In this document: one piece after another, positions 7,179-15,179 of the stretch
Numbering within the stretch: position 1 is the first letter of the stretch
Layout of the letters: the number at the start of each line of letters is the position of its first letter
Assembly: GCF_002798405.1 (NCBI RefSeq)
Contig: NZ_PGGV01000033.1
Coordinates: 365,680-429,679 of the forward strand
Direction: 5' to 3'
Length of the DNA stretch: 64,000 nucleotides
Origin: Glycomyces xiaoerkulensis
GTDB lineage: Bacteria; Actinomycetota; Actinomycetes; Mycobacteriales; Micromonosporaceae
Notes under the pieces: generated by a model
Databases searched by the model: none
Told to the model about the DNA's origin: nothing
What the model saw: the letters and a program-made list of their open reading frames with translations, nothing else
Translations under genes and position numbers: made by a program

Positions 7179-8900
7179 TCAGTGGGGCTCCTGGACGGCG
7201 CGCAGGAAGCGGTCGGTGAAGCCCTTGGTGCGGACCAGCTCGGCGAGGCGATGTCCCGGTGCTTCGCTTCTCCAGTGCCGATCCAGGTCGGGGATCAGCG
7301 CTTCGACGCAGCGTTCGACCTTCTCGCGGTCCCAGATGCGCTCCAGGAGTTCATCGCAGTAAGCCTTCGTCTTCCGCGGGGTCGCGGGCGGTCGCCGTCC
7401 GCCTGAGAGCCGGTGTACCGCCGCGGCCATGAGCAGGAACCGCGCCGGTTTCCAGATGCGGTCGACGCGGTTGTTGCGCAGCAGCCAGTCGACCTGGTAC
7501 CAGATCGAGGCCGCGGTGTAGTAAGCGATCGGTGGAGTGTCGGTGCGGTAGACGGCGAGCTTATCGTCCTTGAGGAGCTTCGCCGGCCTGGTCGCCTCGT
7601 GTACGCGGTTGCGGAACACCGCCGCGTAGGACTGGGTGAGCTGGTTCTGGTTCAGCACCCTGGTCCTGGTGACCGACCGGTCGCCGTCGAACTGCCCGGC
7701 CCGGCGCTCGTAGTAGAGGTCCCGGGGCGGCACCGAGGTACGGAAGTACGCCTCGATGTTCCGGTGGATCTGCGGGTCGGCGGCGAGGCTCTCCTTGGCG
7801 ATCAGCGTCTGGCGGTTGGTGGCCTGAGTGATGGCCTCGGCGATGCTCTCGTCCTCGGTCTCGATCACGGTCAGCTTCACCTGGACGTCGTCTGTCAACT
7901 GGTGGCGGTTCTCGAACAGGACGTGCCCGGTCTGGCAGCCGTTGACGATCTGGAAATCGGCCAGGGTGCAGTTCTCCCCGGAGGCGTCGAAGCTCTCGGC
8001 GATCACGGTGATGCCGTTGTTGAGCACCGCGAACCGTTTGCGCTGCGCCTCGTCGGCCAGGGTCCGGGCGATGTCGTCGTTGATCTCGTTCGATTGGCCC
8101 AGATACTCGCGGAGGTTGTCTTCGAACAGGAATTTCCGGATGCTGCCGCCCTCGTCCACCAGGATCCTGCCGACCAGCTCCGAAGCGGGCAGCATCCCGG
8201 TCCACGCCTGCTTGACGCCGTCCATCCCCGCCATGCCGATCTTGGACGGCCAGTCGAACGAGGCCCGGACCTTCCGGTTGGAGCGCTGGTAGAGGCGCTG
8301 CACACGTCGTGAACCGGCGACCTCGAAGCTGACCGACTCGAACCGGTCCAGCGCCTCCACCGTCCGCTCGGCCGAACGGCATTTCGCCAGCAGGTCCTCG
8401 TTCGGATCCCCGCCGCAATGCACGTACCACGCCTCCAGGCGGGGACTGCCGACGGCGTTCCTGTCGTGGTGGTCGTAGAGCACGTGCAGCGCCTGCTGGA
8501 GCTCCAGGATCTCCGGCGAGGCGGTGTAGGCGATCGGTTCGCGGCCGCAGATCTGCCGCAGGTTGTCGGCCAGGTCCGCCACCACCTTCCCCTCGGCGCT
8601 GGTGCTGGTCTTGGCCTGGACGGCCACGACCACGACGTTCATCTCTCGGAAGCTCTCCGCGGCGTTCTTGACACCGTCAAGATCGTGGTATAGCTCGCCG
8701 TTGACGACGATTCCCCAGGCGTCGACCCCGAGGTCGTTCCCGCCGCCGGTCTGGTGGGCGTCCGGCGCGAAACGCTCCTCGTGGAACTGGTGCAGGACGC
8801 AGTGGGCGGCGAAGACCTCGAACAACTGCGGCTCGTCCAAGTCGGGCAGTTCGCGCTCGGCTTGGAAGTGGCGGAGTCGCTCCTGGACGATCTCGTTCAC
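7179..8900 (-). CDS. AIPR-family protein with PD-(D/E)XK-like N-terminus
   Basis: This encodes 573 residues from a GTG at 8900 preceded by GAGGAG. The AIPR (abortive infection phage resistance) core is visible as DNLREYLGQSNEIN (261-274), NNGITVIA (294-301), FQIVNGCQTG (316-325) and the later ATNRQTLI. The N-terminus has GGGNDLGVD (Asp60), then a strand ending AVQAK (Gln95, Lys97), which reads as the D...QxK active site of Mrr-like PD-(D/E)XK nucleases. AIPR proteins occur in Abi and composite defence systems; their biochemistry is poorly known. It lies 16 bases after the ATPase gene and 13 before the DUF262-HNH gene. The nuclease assignment rests on motif reading only. Confidence 0.85.
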   Translation of the reverse strand: MNEIVQERLRHFQAERELPDLDEPQLFEVFAAHCVLHQFHEERFAPDAHQTGGGNDLGVDAWGIVVNGELYHDLDGVKNAAESFREMNVVVVAVQAKTSTSAEGKVVADLADNLRQICGREPIAYTASPEILELQQALHVLYDHHDRNAVGSPRLEAWYVHCGGDPNEDLLAKCRSAERTVEALDRFESVSFEVAGSRRVQRLYQRSNRKVRASFDWPSKIGMAGMDGVKQAWTGMLPASELVGRILVDEGGSIRKFLFEDNLREYLGQSNEINDDIARTLADEAQRKRFAVLNNGITVIAESFDASGENCTLADFQIVNGCQTGHVLFENRHQLTDDVQVKLTVIETEDESIAEAITQATNRQTLIAKESLAADPQIHRNIEAYFRTSVPPRDLYYERRAGQFDGDRSVTRTRVLNQNQLTQSYAAVFRNRVHEATRPAKLLKDDKLAVYRTDTPPIAYYTAASIWYQVDWLLRNNRVDRIWKPARFLLMAAAVHRLSGGRRPPATPRKTKAYCDELLERIWDREKVERCVEALIPDLDRHWRSEAPGHRLAELVRTKGFTDRFLRAVQEPH

Positions 8901-8916
8901 AAGCGCGTGCTCCTCT

Positions 8917-11900
8917 TCAGTCCGAGGCCCTCACCGAGGCGAGGATCTCCTCGGCGGTGGGGGCGGTCGGCGGATGGTGGCTCAGGCACATCGGGACGTC
9001 GACCCGTTCGGTGGCCTTCCCGTCTGCGGCGAGGTAGAACTGTCCGGCCCGCAGGTGGGCGAGGTCCACGGTCGACCCTCCCTTGTTCTCGGCCACCTGG
9101 GTCGCGGCCGAGATCTGGGAGGGCGAGTTGATGCGTCCGTACCAGTGGGTGGCGCAGTTGCCGACGATCCGGTTGTGGATCCCCTTGGGGGCCTGGGTCG
9201 CGAACACCATGCCGAGGCCGTACTTCCGGGCCTGCGACACCAGGGCGAGCGTGGAGTCGAGGCAGACGGTCGATCCCGAGGAGGGGGCGATCGTCTGCGC
9301 CTCGTCGATCACGAACAGGGCCGAGAGCGGCCGGTCGACCGCCGGGTTCCGCTTGGCCCAGGAGAACAGCGCCAACTCCAGTTGGTTGACGAACCCTTGG
9401 CGCTGCTCCTCGGTCGGCAGCCCCAGGAAGTTGACCACCGAGACGCGGGTGCGTTTGCCCGGGCTCGGCCGCAGCAGCACCGCCGGATCGAGCGGCTCGC
9501 CGGTGCCGCCGAAGACCCGGTCGTTGATCATCGCCGCTCGCAGCGTCGCCGCGACCTTGGCGGCGATCTCCTCGGCCTTCGGAAGGGTGCTGACGCCTTC
9601 GGGCAGCTCGTCGAGGAAATCGAGGAAACCGCCGAGGTCCGAGGCGCCTCCCCTCGCGTAGAAGGCGAGAGCCTCCCGGAGCACGGCCCGGGCGTGGTCG
9701 TCCTTGGAGGCGGCGCGGGCGATGCGCGCCCGCGGCACCAGCGAGGCCACCGCCGTGTCGACGGCGATCTCCATCTCGTCCGGGTCGTCGGCGACGGCGG
9801 CGAAATCCGGCAGCGGGCGGAAGCTCAGCGGACGGCCCCCGGTGCGTCCGGGCGTCCACACCGTGACCTCCACGCTGCTCATGTATTGGGCGGCCGCCGC
9901 CTCATCCCCGGGAAGCCAGTGCTCGGGCGGCTCCGGCCAGGCGCTGCCGAGCCGCGAGAGGTCGTTGTTGGGATCGAGGACGATCGCCGGGACGCCCTGG
10001 AGCGCCGCGGCCTCGATGATGCGGCGCAGCAGCACGGTCTTGCCCGAACCCGACCCGGCGAACACGCCGGTGTGCTTGGGCATCGATCCGGTATCCAACC
10101 GGACCGGCTCGCCGTCCGCTCCCCGCCCCACCGGCAGCCGCACCGACTCCGATGAAGCCTGGCCGCCGGTCCCGGTGCGCGGGGCCGCGGCCCGGCCGCC
10201 CGCCTCGGGTCTGGTTCTCGGGCCGGACAGGGGGAAGTCGAGGATCCGCCCGGCCCCGGACGGCGGCAGGTCCGGCCGTACCGGCTCGGGCTCGGGCGGT
10301 GCCGACTCCTCGGGAGGCGGCCCGAACACGTGCTGGAACAGGACGGTCCGCGAGGCGGGTCGGCGCGCCCGCAGCCACGCCTCCAGGCCGGGCCGGCGCT
10401 GCCGGTGCAGATGGTGGAGCGCGGCGAACACCCGCAGGTCGTCCTCGGTAACCATGATGACGGTGCCTTCGCGTTCGAATTCGGCGAGAGTCTTTGCCGC
10501 CTTCGTGTTCCGGCCCCAGGACCCCCACTCGCCCGATGGGGCGGTCACCCACAGGACCGCCCGGCTCCGGTGGAGGCGGTTGCTCCGCCCGATTCCGGCC
10601 CTGGCCGAAAGGCCCGCGACCCGATGCTGCACCGCGTTCGGGTTGGTCTTCGAGATCGCCAGGAAGCTCCAGCTCCTCCGGGGCTCGGCGTCCTCGTCGT
10701 GCAGCTCGGCGTGGAACGCCTGGCGCTTGCCGACCGGCAGCCCCACCTGGGACGCGGCGGGGTCCCGGCCCGACTCCACCTGGAAGGACCTGAGCGCGGC
10801 ATCGAGGAGCTGCGGCATCCGGGTGTCCACGGTGTCGGGGGAGCGGGCCGTGTCGATATCGGCCATCGCCCTGTAGTTCTCGAAATCGGCGTCCAGGCCC
10901 TCGCCGGGGGCGGGCGAGGCCGCCTGCGGCCTGCCCTCCTTCTGATCGGGCGCCACGAGCTCGGTCGCCTCGGTCACCTCGCCCAGCTCCACGCACCGGT
11001 TCAGGTGGGCCGAAGCGCTGCGCAGCAGATCACGGGGGCTGAGCAAGGCGGCCTTCCCCAACGCGGCGTCGCCGAACGGGTAGGACGGATAGGGCGGCTC
11101 GAAGCCCGACCGCCGGTACACCGGCTCCAGGACCGCCTCCAGGAGCGCGGCCGCGACCTTAGGATCCGGGAGGGTGTTGTCGAGCCAGATCTTGGATTCG
11201 AACCGCTGCAGAACGGTGTCGACCGTCGCCCGCGTGAACTCGCTCCAGGTCGTGTCCAGGCAGGACAGCAGTACGGTGCTGCGGCGGGTGACGTCCCGCA
11301 GCTCGGTCAGGCCACTGCCGAGCATGTCGAGCAGCTCGACGGTGGACTCGGCCCCCTCGGCCGCGGCGGTGCGTTGGGAGGAGCGCACGATGTCGTCGAC
11401 CTGGTCGACGGCGATCACGGTGGCCCCGCAGAGCGCCATGAGCTGCGACAGGTCCCTGACCAGCTCGATCGGGCTTCGCGGGGGTGCCGTGCCGAATCCG
11501 GGAAGCGATTCGACGTCGAATTCTCCTCCGGCGAGGTAGGCGTCGGCCGGGGCGGCCCGCCGCTCGTCGTTCGAGTGGAGCAGCAGGAGGGCGCGCAGGG
11601 TGTTCCGGGTGCCGGCCAGTGAGCGGTCGATCCCGCGCACCGACTCGGTGAACTGGGCGACCGAGTCGGGGTCGGGCAGCCTCGACTCCAGCAGCCGGTG
11701 CCGCAGCCCCTCCGGAAGGTCGGCCAGGTCGGCCAGGCGCTCGAGGAGGTGCGCCAGGCCCGATTCGGCCGACCGGTGCGGCATGTCGAGGGCGTACACG
11801 AAGCTTCCGGCCAGGTTGGCCCAGAAGTCGCGCACGTCGACGATGTTGAGGCGCACGAAGAACCCGCCCCGGTCCTGGACGTCGCGCCGCGCCCGCCCCA

Positions 11901-12120
11901 GCAGGTGGCTCTTGCCGCTGCCGCCCTCGCCCACCAGCGGGAGTCCGGTGACGCTCGACCGGGGGCTGTTCTCGGCGGCGGCGATGCGCGCCTCTATTGC
12001 CCGGAGCGCGGGTTCGTTGATGCCGTTGACGTGCGGCCGGGACCGGTCGTCCCAGATGTCGTCGGGAGTCACCGCGAAGTCGCTGGGGACGCTGCGGAGC
12101 GCCTCGAGGGCGGAGATCAC
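8917..12120 (-). CDS. Two-ATPase protein: N-terminal AAA, C-terminal HerA-like
   Basis: This encodes 1067 residues from a GTG overlapping the upstream stop (GTGA). The N-terminal P-loop is GEGGSGKS (64-71), with a Walker B-like TVIAVDQVDD near 235-245. After a linker of about 250 residues comes a HerA/FtsK-type motor: Walker A AGSGSGKT (688-695), Walker B ALFVIDEAQ (Asp939, Glu940), sensor FATQAPKG and a candidate arginine finger in HWYGR. HerA ATPases partner nucleases in defence (Sir2-HerA, DUF4297-HerA, DptH). The fused AAA module resembles conformational sensor ATPases. Probably the DNA-engaged motor or sensor of the cassette; oligomeric state unknown. Confidence 0.85.
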   Translation of the reverse strand: MISALEALRSVPSDFAVTPDDIWDDRSRPHVNGINEPALRAIEARIAAAENSPRSSVTGLPLVGEGGSGKSHLLGRARRDVQDRGGFFVRLNIVDVRDFWANLAGSFVYALDMPHRSAESGLAHLLERLADLADLPEGLRHRLLESRLPDPDSVAQFTESVRGIDRSLAGTRNTLRALLLLHSNDERRAAPADAYLAGGEFDVESLPGFGTAPPRSPIELVRDLSQLMALCGATVIAVDQVDDIVRSSQRTAAAEGAESTVELLDMLGSGLTELRDVTRRSTVLLSCLDTTWSEFTRATVDTVLQRFESKIWLDNTLPDPKVAAALLEAVLEPVYRRSGFEPPYPSYPFGDAALGKAALLSPRDLLRSASAHLNRCVELGEVTEATELVAPDQKEGRPQAASPAPGEGLDADFENYRAMADIDTARSPDTVDTRMPQLLDAALRSFQVESGRDPAASQVGLPVGKRQAFHAELHDEDAEPRRSWSFLAISKTNPNAVQHRVAGLSARAGIGRSNRLHRSRAVLWVTAPSGEWGSWGRNTKAAKTLAEFEREGTVIMVTEDDLRVFAALHHLHRQRRPGLEAWLRARRPASRTVLFQHVFGPPPEESAPPEPEPVRPDLPPSGAGRILDFPLSGPRTRPEAGGRAAAPRTGTGGQASSESVRLPVGRGADGEPVRLDTGSMPKHTGVFAGSGSGKTVLLRRIIEAAALQGVPAIVLDPNNDLSRLGSAWPEPPEHWLPGDEAAAAQYMSSVEVTVWTPGRTGGRPLSFRPLPDFAAVADDPDEMEIAVDTAVASLVPRARIARAASKDDHARAVLREALAFYARGGASDLGGFLDFLDELPEGVSTLPKAEEIAAKVAATLRAAMINDRVFGGTGEPLDPAVLLRPSPGKRTRVSVVNFLGLPTEEQRQGFVNQLELALFSWAKRNPAVDRPLSALFVIDEAQTIAPSSGSTVCLDSTLALVSQARKYGLGMVFATQAPKGIHNRIVGNCATHWYGRINSPSQISAATQVAENKGGSTVDLAHLRAGQFYLAADGKATERVDVPMCLSHHPPTAPTAEEILASVRASD

Positions 12121-12752
12121 AGCGCCTCGATCGCGATCAGGTGCCGGTCCTTGTTCGCGAGCCGCACCGCGGCCCGGTCGTCGGCCTCGGTGAGGGTCTT
12201 CTGATTCGACTCGGGGATCAACCGGATCTCGTGTGCGGCGAGCAGCTCGCCCAGGACCGAGTCGACCTCCTCGCGCTCGATGTCATCGAGTAGCTCGCGC
12301 AGTCGGCGCAGCGGCACCCAGTCGGAGGCGCCGCCGACCAGTTCGGTGTAGGCCTTGCGGATCCGGTCGGCGGTGGAGGGCTCGACCCGGGCCGGGTAGA
12401 GATCGGCCAGCTCGGTGCCGGTGCGGTCCATGTGGGCCGAGAAGTCGCCGATGAACGCCCACAGGATCCGGGCGGTGCGCTGGCTGACTCCGGAGGGGGC
12501 CTTCTCGGACAGCAGCCGCCGGGCGGCCAGCCAGCCGGCGTCGGTCAGCTCGTAGGCGTACGGTCTCACCGTTCGGTCGATCGACACCAGGCCGTGTTCG
12601 GTGAGCTTGCGCTGCGCGGGAGTCTCGACCTTGTCGAAGCCGAAGGCGGCCTTGAAATCCTTGGTGGTGCCGGTGCCGCGCAGGTGCACCAGCGTCAGCA
12701 GCAGGTTGAACTCGGGGACGGTGAGCTCGAGGTCGGCCATGGGGGGTTCCAT
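12117..12752 (-). CDS. Winged-helix protein heading the defence-like operon
   Basis: This encodes 211 residues. Residues about 5-75 read as a MarR-like winged helix (LLLTLVHLRGTGTTKDF, then QRKLTEHGLVSIDRTVRPY as recognition helix and wing); the rest is helical with an acidic second half. It is the first gene and shares four bases with the ATPase gene. It may be the operon's own repressor, for which the GACGTC repeats at 12895-12940 are candidate sites, or a structural DNA-binding subunit, since analogous BREX and HerA loci carry such small proteins. ATG 12752 is used; ATG 12740 is an alternative. Role is inference. Confidence 0.75.
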   Translation of the reverse strand: MEPPMADLELTVPEFNLLLTLVHLRGTGTTKDFKAAFGFDKVETPAQRKLTEHGLVSIDRTVRPYAYELTDAGWLAARRLLSEKAPSGVSQRTARILWAFIGDFSAHMDRTGTELADLYPARVEPSTADRIRKAYTELVGGASDWVPLRRLRELLDDIEREEVDSVLGELLAAHEIRLIPESNQKTLTEADDRAAVRLANKDRHLIAIEAL

Positions 12753-12894
12753 TCCGTGACGTAGGCGTGCGGTGGATCAGACCGATCTGCGCACGATATC
12801 GCTTCAGTCACGTGCTGTCAGCCCTCAAAGTTGCGCCCAGCGGCCGATAGTCGGAAGACCGACAGATCGGCCGCCGAGAACCTTCACCTGATGT

Positions 12895-12940
12895 AACTGA
12901 CGTCACTGACGTCCGACGTCACTGACGTCGCGCGTCAGTT
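12895..12940. promoter_or_regulatory. Cluster of GACGTC units inside an inverted repeat
   Basis: ACTGACGTC occurs three times (12896-12904, 12905-12913, 12921-12929). GACGTC-centred units recur about every 7-9 bases (starting near 12898, 12907, 12914, 12923), ending in a degenerate GCGCGTCA. The whole block is flanked by AACTGACG (12895-12902) and CGTCAGTT (12933-12940), a perfect inverted repeat. It lies 143-188 bases upstream of the winged-helix gene, in position for an operator array. Which protein binds is unknown; the cassette's winged-helix protein is the first candidate. Confidence 0.6.
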
Positions 12941-13145
12941 GGCTTTCACGAGTCGAGCGAGACCGCCTCCGGGCTACCGAGGCGCACCGCGGCGGCCGAC
13001 CAGCCGCCGCATGAGCGACCGCAATCAGCACCCGAACCCCGAGGAGGTGCTTGAGCGCCTCGAGCACATGGAGCGCGAACCGGAGCGAGCGCGCGCGAAG
13101 TACGGGGAAGCAATTCGGTGCCTTGACGGAGTCTGGGGTGCCACG

Positions 13146-13184
13146 CTCCGTGGGACTCTTGCCCGGCGCGCAGGAAGCGGTCGG
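13146..13184 (-). pseudogene. Remnant of an AIPR gene 3' end
   Basis: Positions 13165-13184 are identical over 20 bases to 7197-7216 in the AIPR gene, and about 13 of the 18 preceding bases also match. Read on the minus strand in the same frame it gives SDRFLRAGQESH, against TDRFLRAVQEPH-stop at the AIPR C-terminus, with at least one silent difference. This looks like a leftover of a second, diverged AIPR gene at the upstream border of the cassette. It is too short for certainty. Confidence 0.4.
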
Positions 13185-13219
13185 AGTTGCGAAGGGGAGG
13201 ACCGCCTGAGAGGTCGCGG

Positions 13220-13642
13220 TCACAGCGCTTCGGCGGCCCTGGCGAGCAGGCGGCGCAGCGTCTCGCGCTCCTGCGGCGTGAAGGCGTCGGCCAGGCGCTG
13301 CTCCACCGATCCGGCGCGCTCGTCGGCCTCGGCCAGGACCGTGCGGCCCTGATCGGTCAGCGTCGTCTCGGTGGCGTGGCGCAGCCACGGGTGCGGGGTG
13401 CGTTCGACGAGCCCGCGTTCGGTCAGGGTCTTCAGCACCGAGTTGATCGCCTGCGGCGTGACCAGGCACTCGCGTGCCAGCCCGGCGGGGGAGATCCCGG
13501 GGGTCCGGTCGATCGCCAGGAGCGCGGCGTAGGCGGCGACGCTCAGGTCGAGGTCGCGCAGGGCGCCGGACTTCGCCGACATGAGGTGTTGCTCGGCCCG
13601 TTTGATGTCGAGTCCGAGCCGCTGATCGACGGGGATGGTCAC
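13220..13642 (-). CDS. MarR-family transcriptional regulator
   Basis: This encodes 140 residues, the normal MarR length. The winged helix is clear: ISPAGLARECLVTPQAINSV as helix-turn-helix, LTERGLVERT and a basic wing with DQGRTVLAEA, flanked by N- and C-terminal dimerisation helices. It diverges from the SDR gene at 13714 across an AT-rich 70-base gap, the usual layout for a MarR protein controlling a neighbouring detoxifying or metabolic enzyme. The ligand is unknown. Confidence 0.9.
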   Translation of the reverse strand: MTIPVDQRLGLDIKRAEQHLMSAKSGALRDLDLSVAAYAALLAIDRTPGISPAGLARECLVTPQAINSVLKTLTERGLVERTPHPWLRHATETTLTDQGRTVLAEADERAGSVEQRLADAFTPQERETLRRLLARAAEAL

Positions 13643-13677
13643 GAAATGACTGTACAGGGTCGTCGCTCTGTAAGGAG

Positions 13678-13706
13678 CTTGTTAGTTATAAAGAGTTTGA
13701 TAGTGT
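13678..13706 (+). promoter_or_regulatory. AT-rich MarR/SDR divergent promoter region
   Basis: Between the divergent starts at 13642 and 13714 lies a strikingly AT-rich run. TTGTTA (13679-13684) with TAGTGT (13701-13706) at 16-base spacing is a possible weak promoter for the SDR gene, and the run contains AGTTATAAAGAGTTTGATAG with imperfect symmetry, a candidate MarR site. Only the base composition and position are firm. Confidence 0.35.
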
Positions 13707-13713
13707 GGTGTGC

Positions 13714-14568
13714 ATGAACGATCTTCTCTTCCCCATGCACGGCAAGCACGTCCTCATCACCGGCGCCACCCGCGGCCTCGGGCTGCGCCTGGCCGAACGA
13801 CTCGCCGAGGCCGGAGCCGTACTGCTCCTGCACGGCCGCGACCCCGAACGCCTCGACGCCGCCGCCGACCGCATCGAACGCGAGCGGCCCGGCGCGGAGA
13901 TCCACCGCTTCCTGGCCGACCTGAGCGACCTCGACCAGGTGGCCGCGCTGGCGAAGTCGGTCGCCGATCGGGCGCCCCGGCTCGACGTCCTGGTCAACAA
14001 CGCGGTAGTCGGGGGCGGCTCCGACACCGCCCGCCGGGAGGTGAGCGCCCAGGGCCACGAGCTGCGGCTCGCGGTGAACCACCTGGCGCCGCTGCTGCTG
14101 GCCCGGTCGCTCGGCCGCCTGCTCGCGGCGAGCGCGCCGTCCCGGGTGGTGAACGTCGCCTCGCTCGGCCAGGCGCCACTTGACTTCGACGACGTGATGC
14201 TGGAACGCGAGTACGAGGGGGTACGGGCCTACTGCCAGAGCAAACTCGCCATGATCATGTCCACTATCGACATGGCCGAGCGGTTCGAGCCGCAGGGCGT
14301 CAGCGTGAACGCGATCCACCCGGCGCACCTGATGGACACCGAGATCGTCCGCCAGAGCGGCTTCACGCCCCTGGCCGGCGTCGATGAGGGCGCTGAGCCG
14401 ACCCTCCGCCTGATCGGCGATCCCGCGCTGCAGGAGGTCACCGGCCGCTACTTCGAGCAGTCACAGCCGACGAAGGCCCACGACCAGGCATACGACCCCG
14501 AAGCGCGCGCCCAGCTCGCGGCGGTGTCGGAGCGGTTGATCGCCCCGTACGCACCCGGGGACGGCTGA
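13714..14568 (+). CDS. Short-chain dehydrogenase/reductase (SDR)
   Basis: This encodes 284 residues from ATG 13714. Classical SDR features are present: TGATRGLG nucleotide-binding loop near the N-terminus, HGRDPER after beta-2 (suggesting NADP preference), DVLVNNA, a Ser in NVASLG and the YCQSK catalytic pair. The C-terminus has the INAIHPAHLMDTE-type segment of retinol-dehydrogenase-like SDRs. Substrate unknown. It is divergent from the MarR gene and probably its target. GTG codons at 13705 and 13708 are possible but less likely starts. Confidence 0.9.
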   Translation: MNDLLFPMHGKHVLITGATRGLGLRLAERLAEAGAVLLLHGRDPERLDAAADRIERERPGAEIHRFLADLSDLDQVAALAKSVADRAPRLDVLVNNAVVGGGSDTARREVSAQGHELRLAVNHLAPLLLARSLGRLLAASAPSRVVNVASLGQAPLDFDDVMLEREYEGVRAYCQSKLAMIMSTIDMAERFEPQGVSVNAIHPAHLMDTEIVRQSGFTPLAGVDEGAEPTLRLIGDPALQEVTGRYFEQSQPTKAHDQAYDPEARAQLAAVSERLIAPYAPGDG

Positions 14569-14584
14569 CCCCGGCCGCTCCGTC

Positions 14585-14605
14585 GGGCCTCAGGAGGTGA
14601 GGCCC
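14585..14605. terminator. Shared terminator hairpin between SDR and bcp genes
   Basis: GGGCCTCA (14585-14592) and TGAGGCCC (14598-14605) form a perfect 8-bp stem with a 5-base loop. It sits between the convergent SDR stop (14568) and the bcp coding end (stop at 14590), overlapping the last codons of bcp. Position and symmetry suggest a bidirectional terminator. Confidence 0.55.
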
Positions 14606-15063
14606 AGCTCCTTCTTCAGGCGGCCGACGTGGCCGGTGGCCTTGACGTTGTACCGAGCCAGCTCGATCGCGCCCTCCTCGTCGATGACGAAGGTCGAGCG
14701 GATCACGCCCTGCACGGTGCGGCCGTAGTTCTTCTTCTCGCCCCACGCCCCGTACTCCTCGAGCACCTTGTGCTCGGGGTCGGACAGCAGCGGGAACGTC
14801 AGGCCGTCGCGCTCGACGAACTCCGCGAGCTTGCCGGGCTCGTCGGGGCTGACCCCCAGCACCGCGTAACCGGCCTCCTGCAGTTCCGAGAGGCTGTCGC
14901 GGAAATCGCAGGCCTCCTTCGTGCAGCCGGCGGTCATCGCCCTCGGGTACGCGTACAGGATCACCCTGCGCCCCCGCAGGCTCGACAACGTCACCGTGTC
15001 GCCGGTGTCGGTCTGCAGCGTGAAGTCGGGAGCCGTCTCGCCTGGCTGAAGTCGTACGTTCAC
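14590..15063 (-). CDS. bcp: Thiol peroxidase, Bcp/PrxQ type
   Basis: This encodes 157 residues, typical for Bcp. It reduces hydroperoxides with thioredoxin as donor in the cytoplasm. The active-site block TAGCTKEACDFRD holds the peroxidatic Cys47 and resolving Cys52 (C-x4-C, as in atypical two-Cys Bcp). TFVIDEEG and the C-terminal GHVGRLKKELG region are also family-typical. The residue before the Cys motif is Ala (TAGC) where many Bcp proteins have Pro (TPGC). It stands alone and converges on the SDR gene. Confidence 0.93.
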   Translation of the reverse strand: MNVRLQPGETAPDFTLQTDTGDTVTLSSLRGRRVILYAYPRAMTAGCTKEACDFRDSLSELQEAGYAVLGVSPDEPGKLAEFVERDGLTFPLLSDPEHKVLEEYGAWGEKKNYGRTVQGVIRSTFVIDEEGAIELARYNVKATGHVGRLKKELGLTS

Positions 15064-15156
15064 GAGTCAGCACACTACCGCCCGTACCTGACAATCGTCT
15101 GGGAGCTCCCTTGGCGGCGGCTGCGTGCCGTCCCCGACTGGACAACCACCCCCTTG

Positions 15157-15179
15157 CTATTGCAAAATAATTGCAATAG
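15157..15179 (+). promoter_or_regulatory. Nur-type (nickel) operator upstream of cbiM
   Basis: CTATTGCAA (15157-15165), five bases AATAA, and TTGCAATAG (15171-15179) form a perfect 9-5-9 palindrome. Its core, TTGCAA-N5-TTGCAA, matches the published consensus for Nur, the nickel-responsive Fur-family repressor of Streptomyces coelicolor. It lies about 85 bases before the GTG of the ECF transporter operon, in a locally AT-rich spot, as expected for an operator over the promoter. This points to nickel rather than cobalt as the imported metal. Confidence 0.75.

Larger units (their letters stand above)
12753..13219. other. Gap upstream of the cassette: repeats and gene remnant
   Basis: The stretch holds the GACGTC repeat cluster (12895-12940), a short remnant matching the 3' end of the AIPR gene (13146-13184), and an open frame from ATG 13011 that begins with a plausible coiled coil (NPEEVLERLEHMERE) but degrades into Arg/Ser repeats and runs into the MarR gene antisense. 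That frame has no ribosome binding site, so I treat it as decayed. The cassette promoter should lie between 12753 and the repeats; I could not fix it. Confidence 0.5.

Noticed and set aside
13011-13352. Small coiled-coil protein frame upstream of the defence cassette
   Set aside because: The first 40 residues look plausible, but there is no ribosome site and the rest degrades and runs into the MarR gene antisense.
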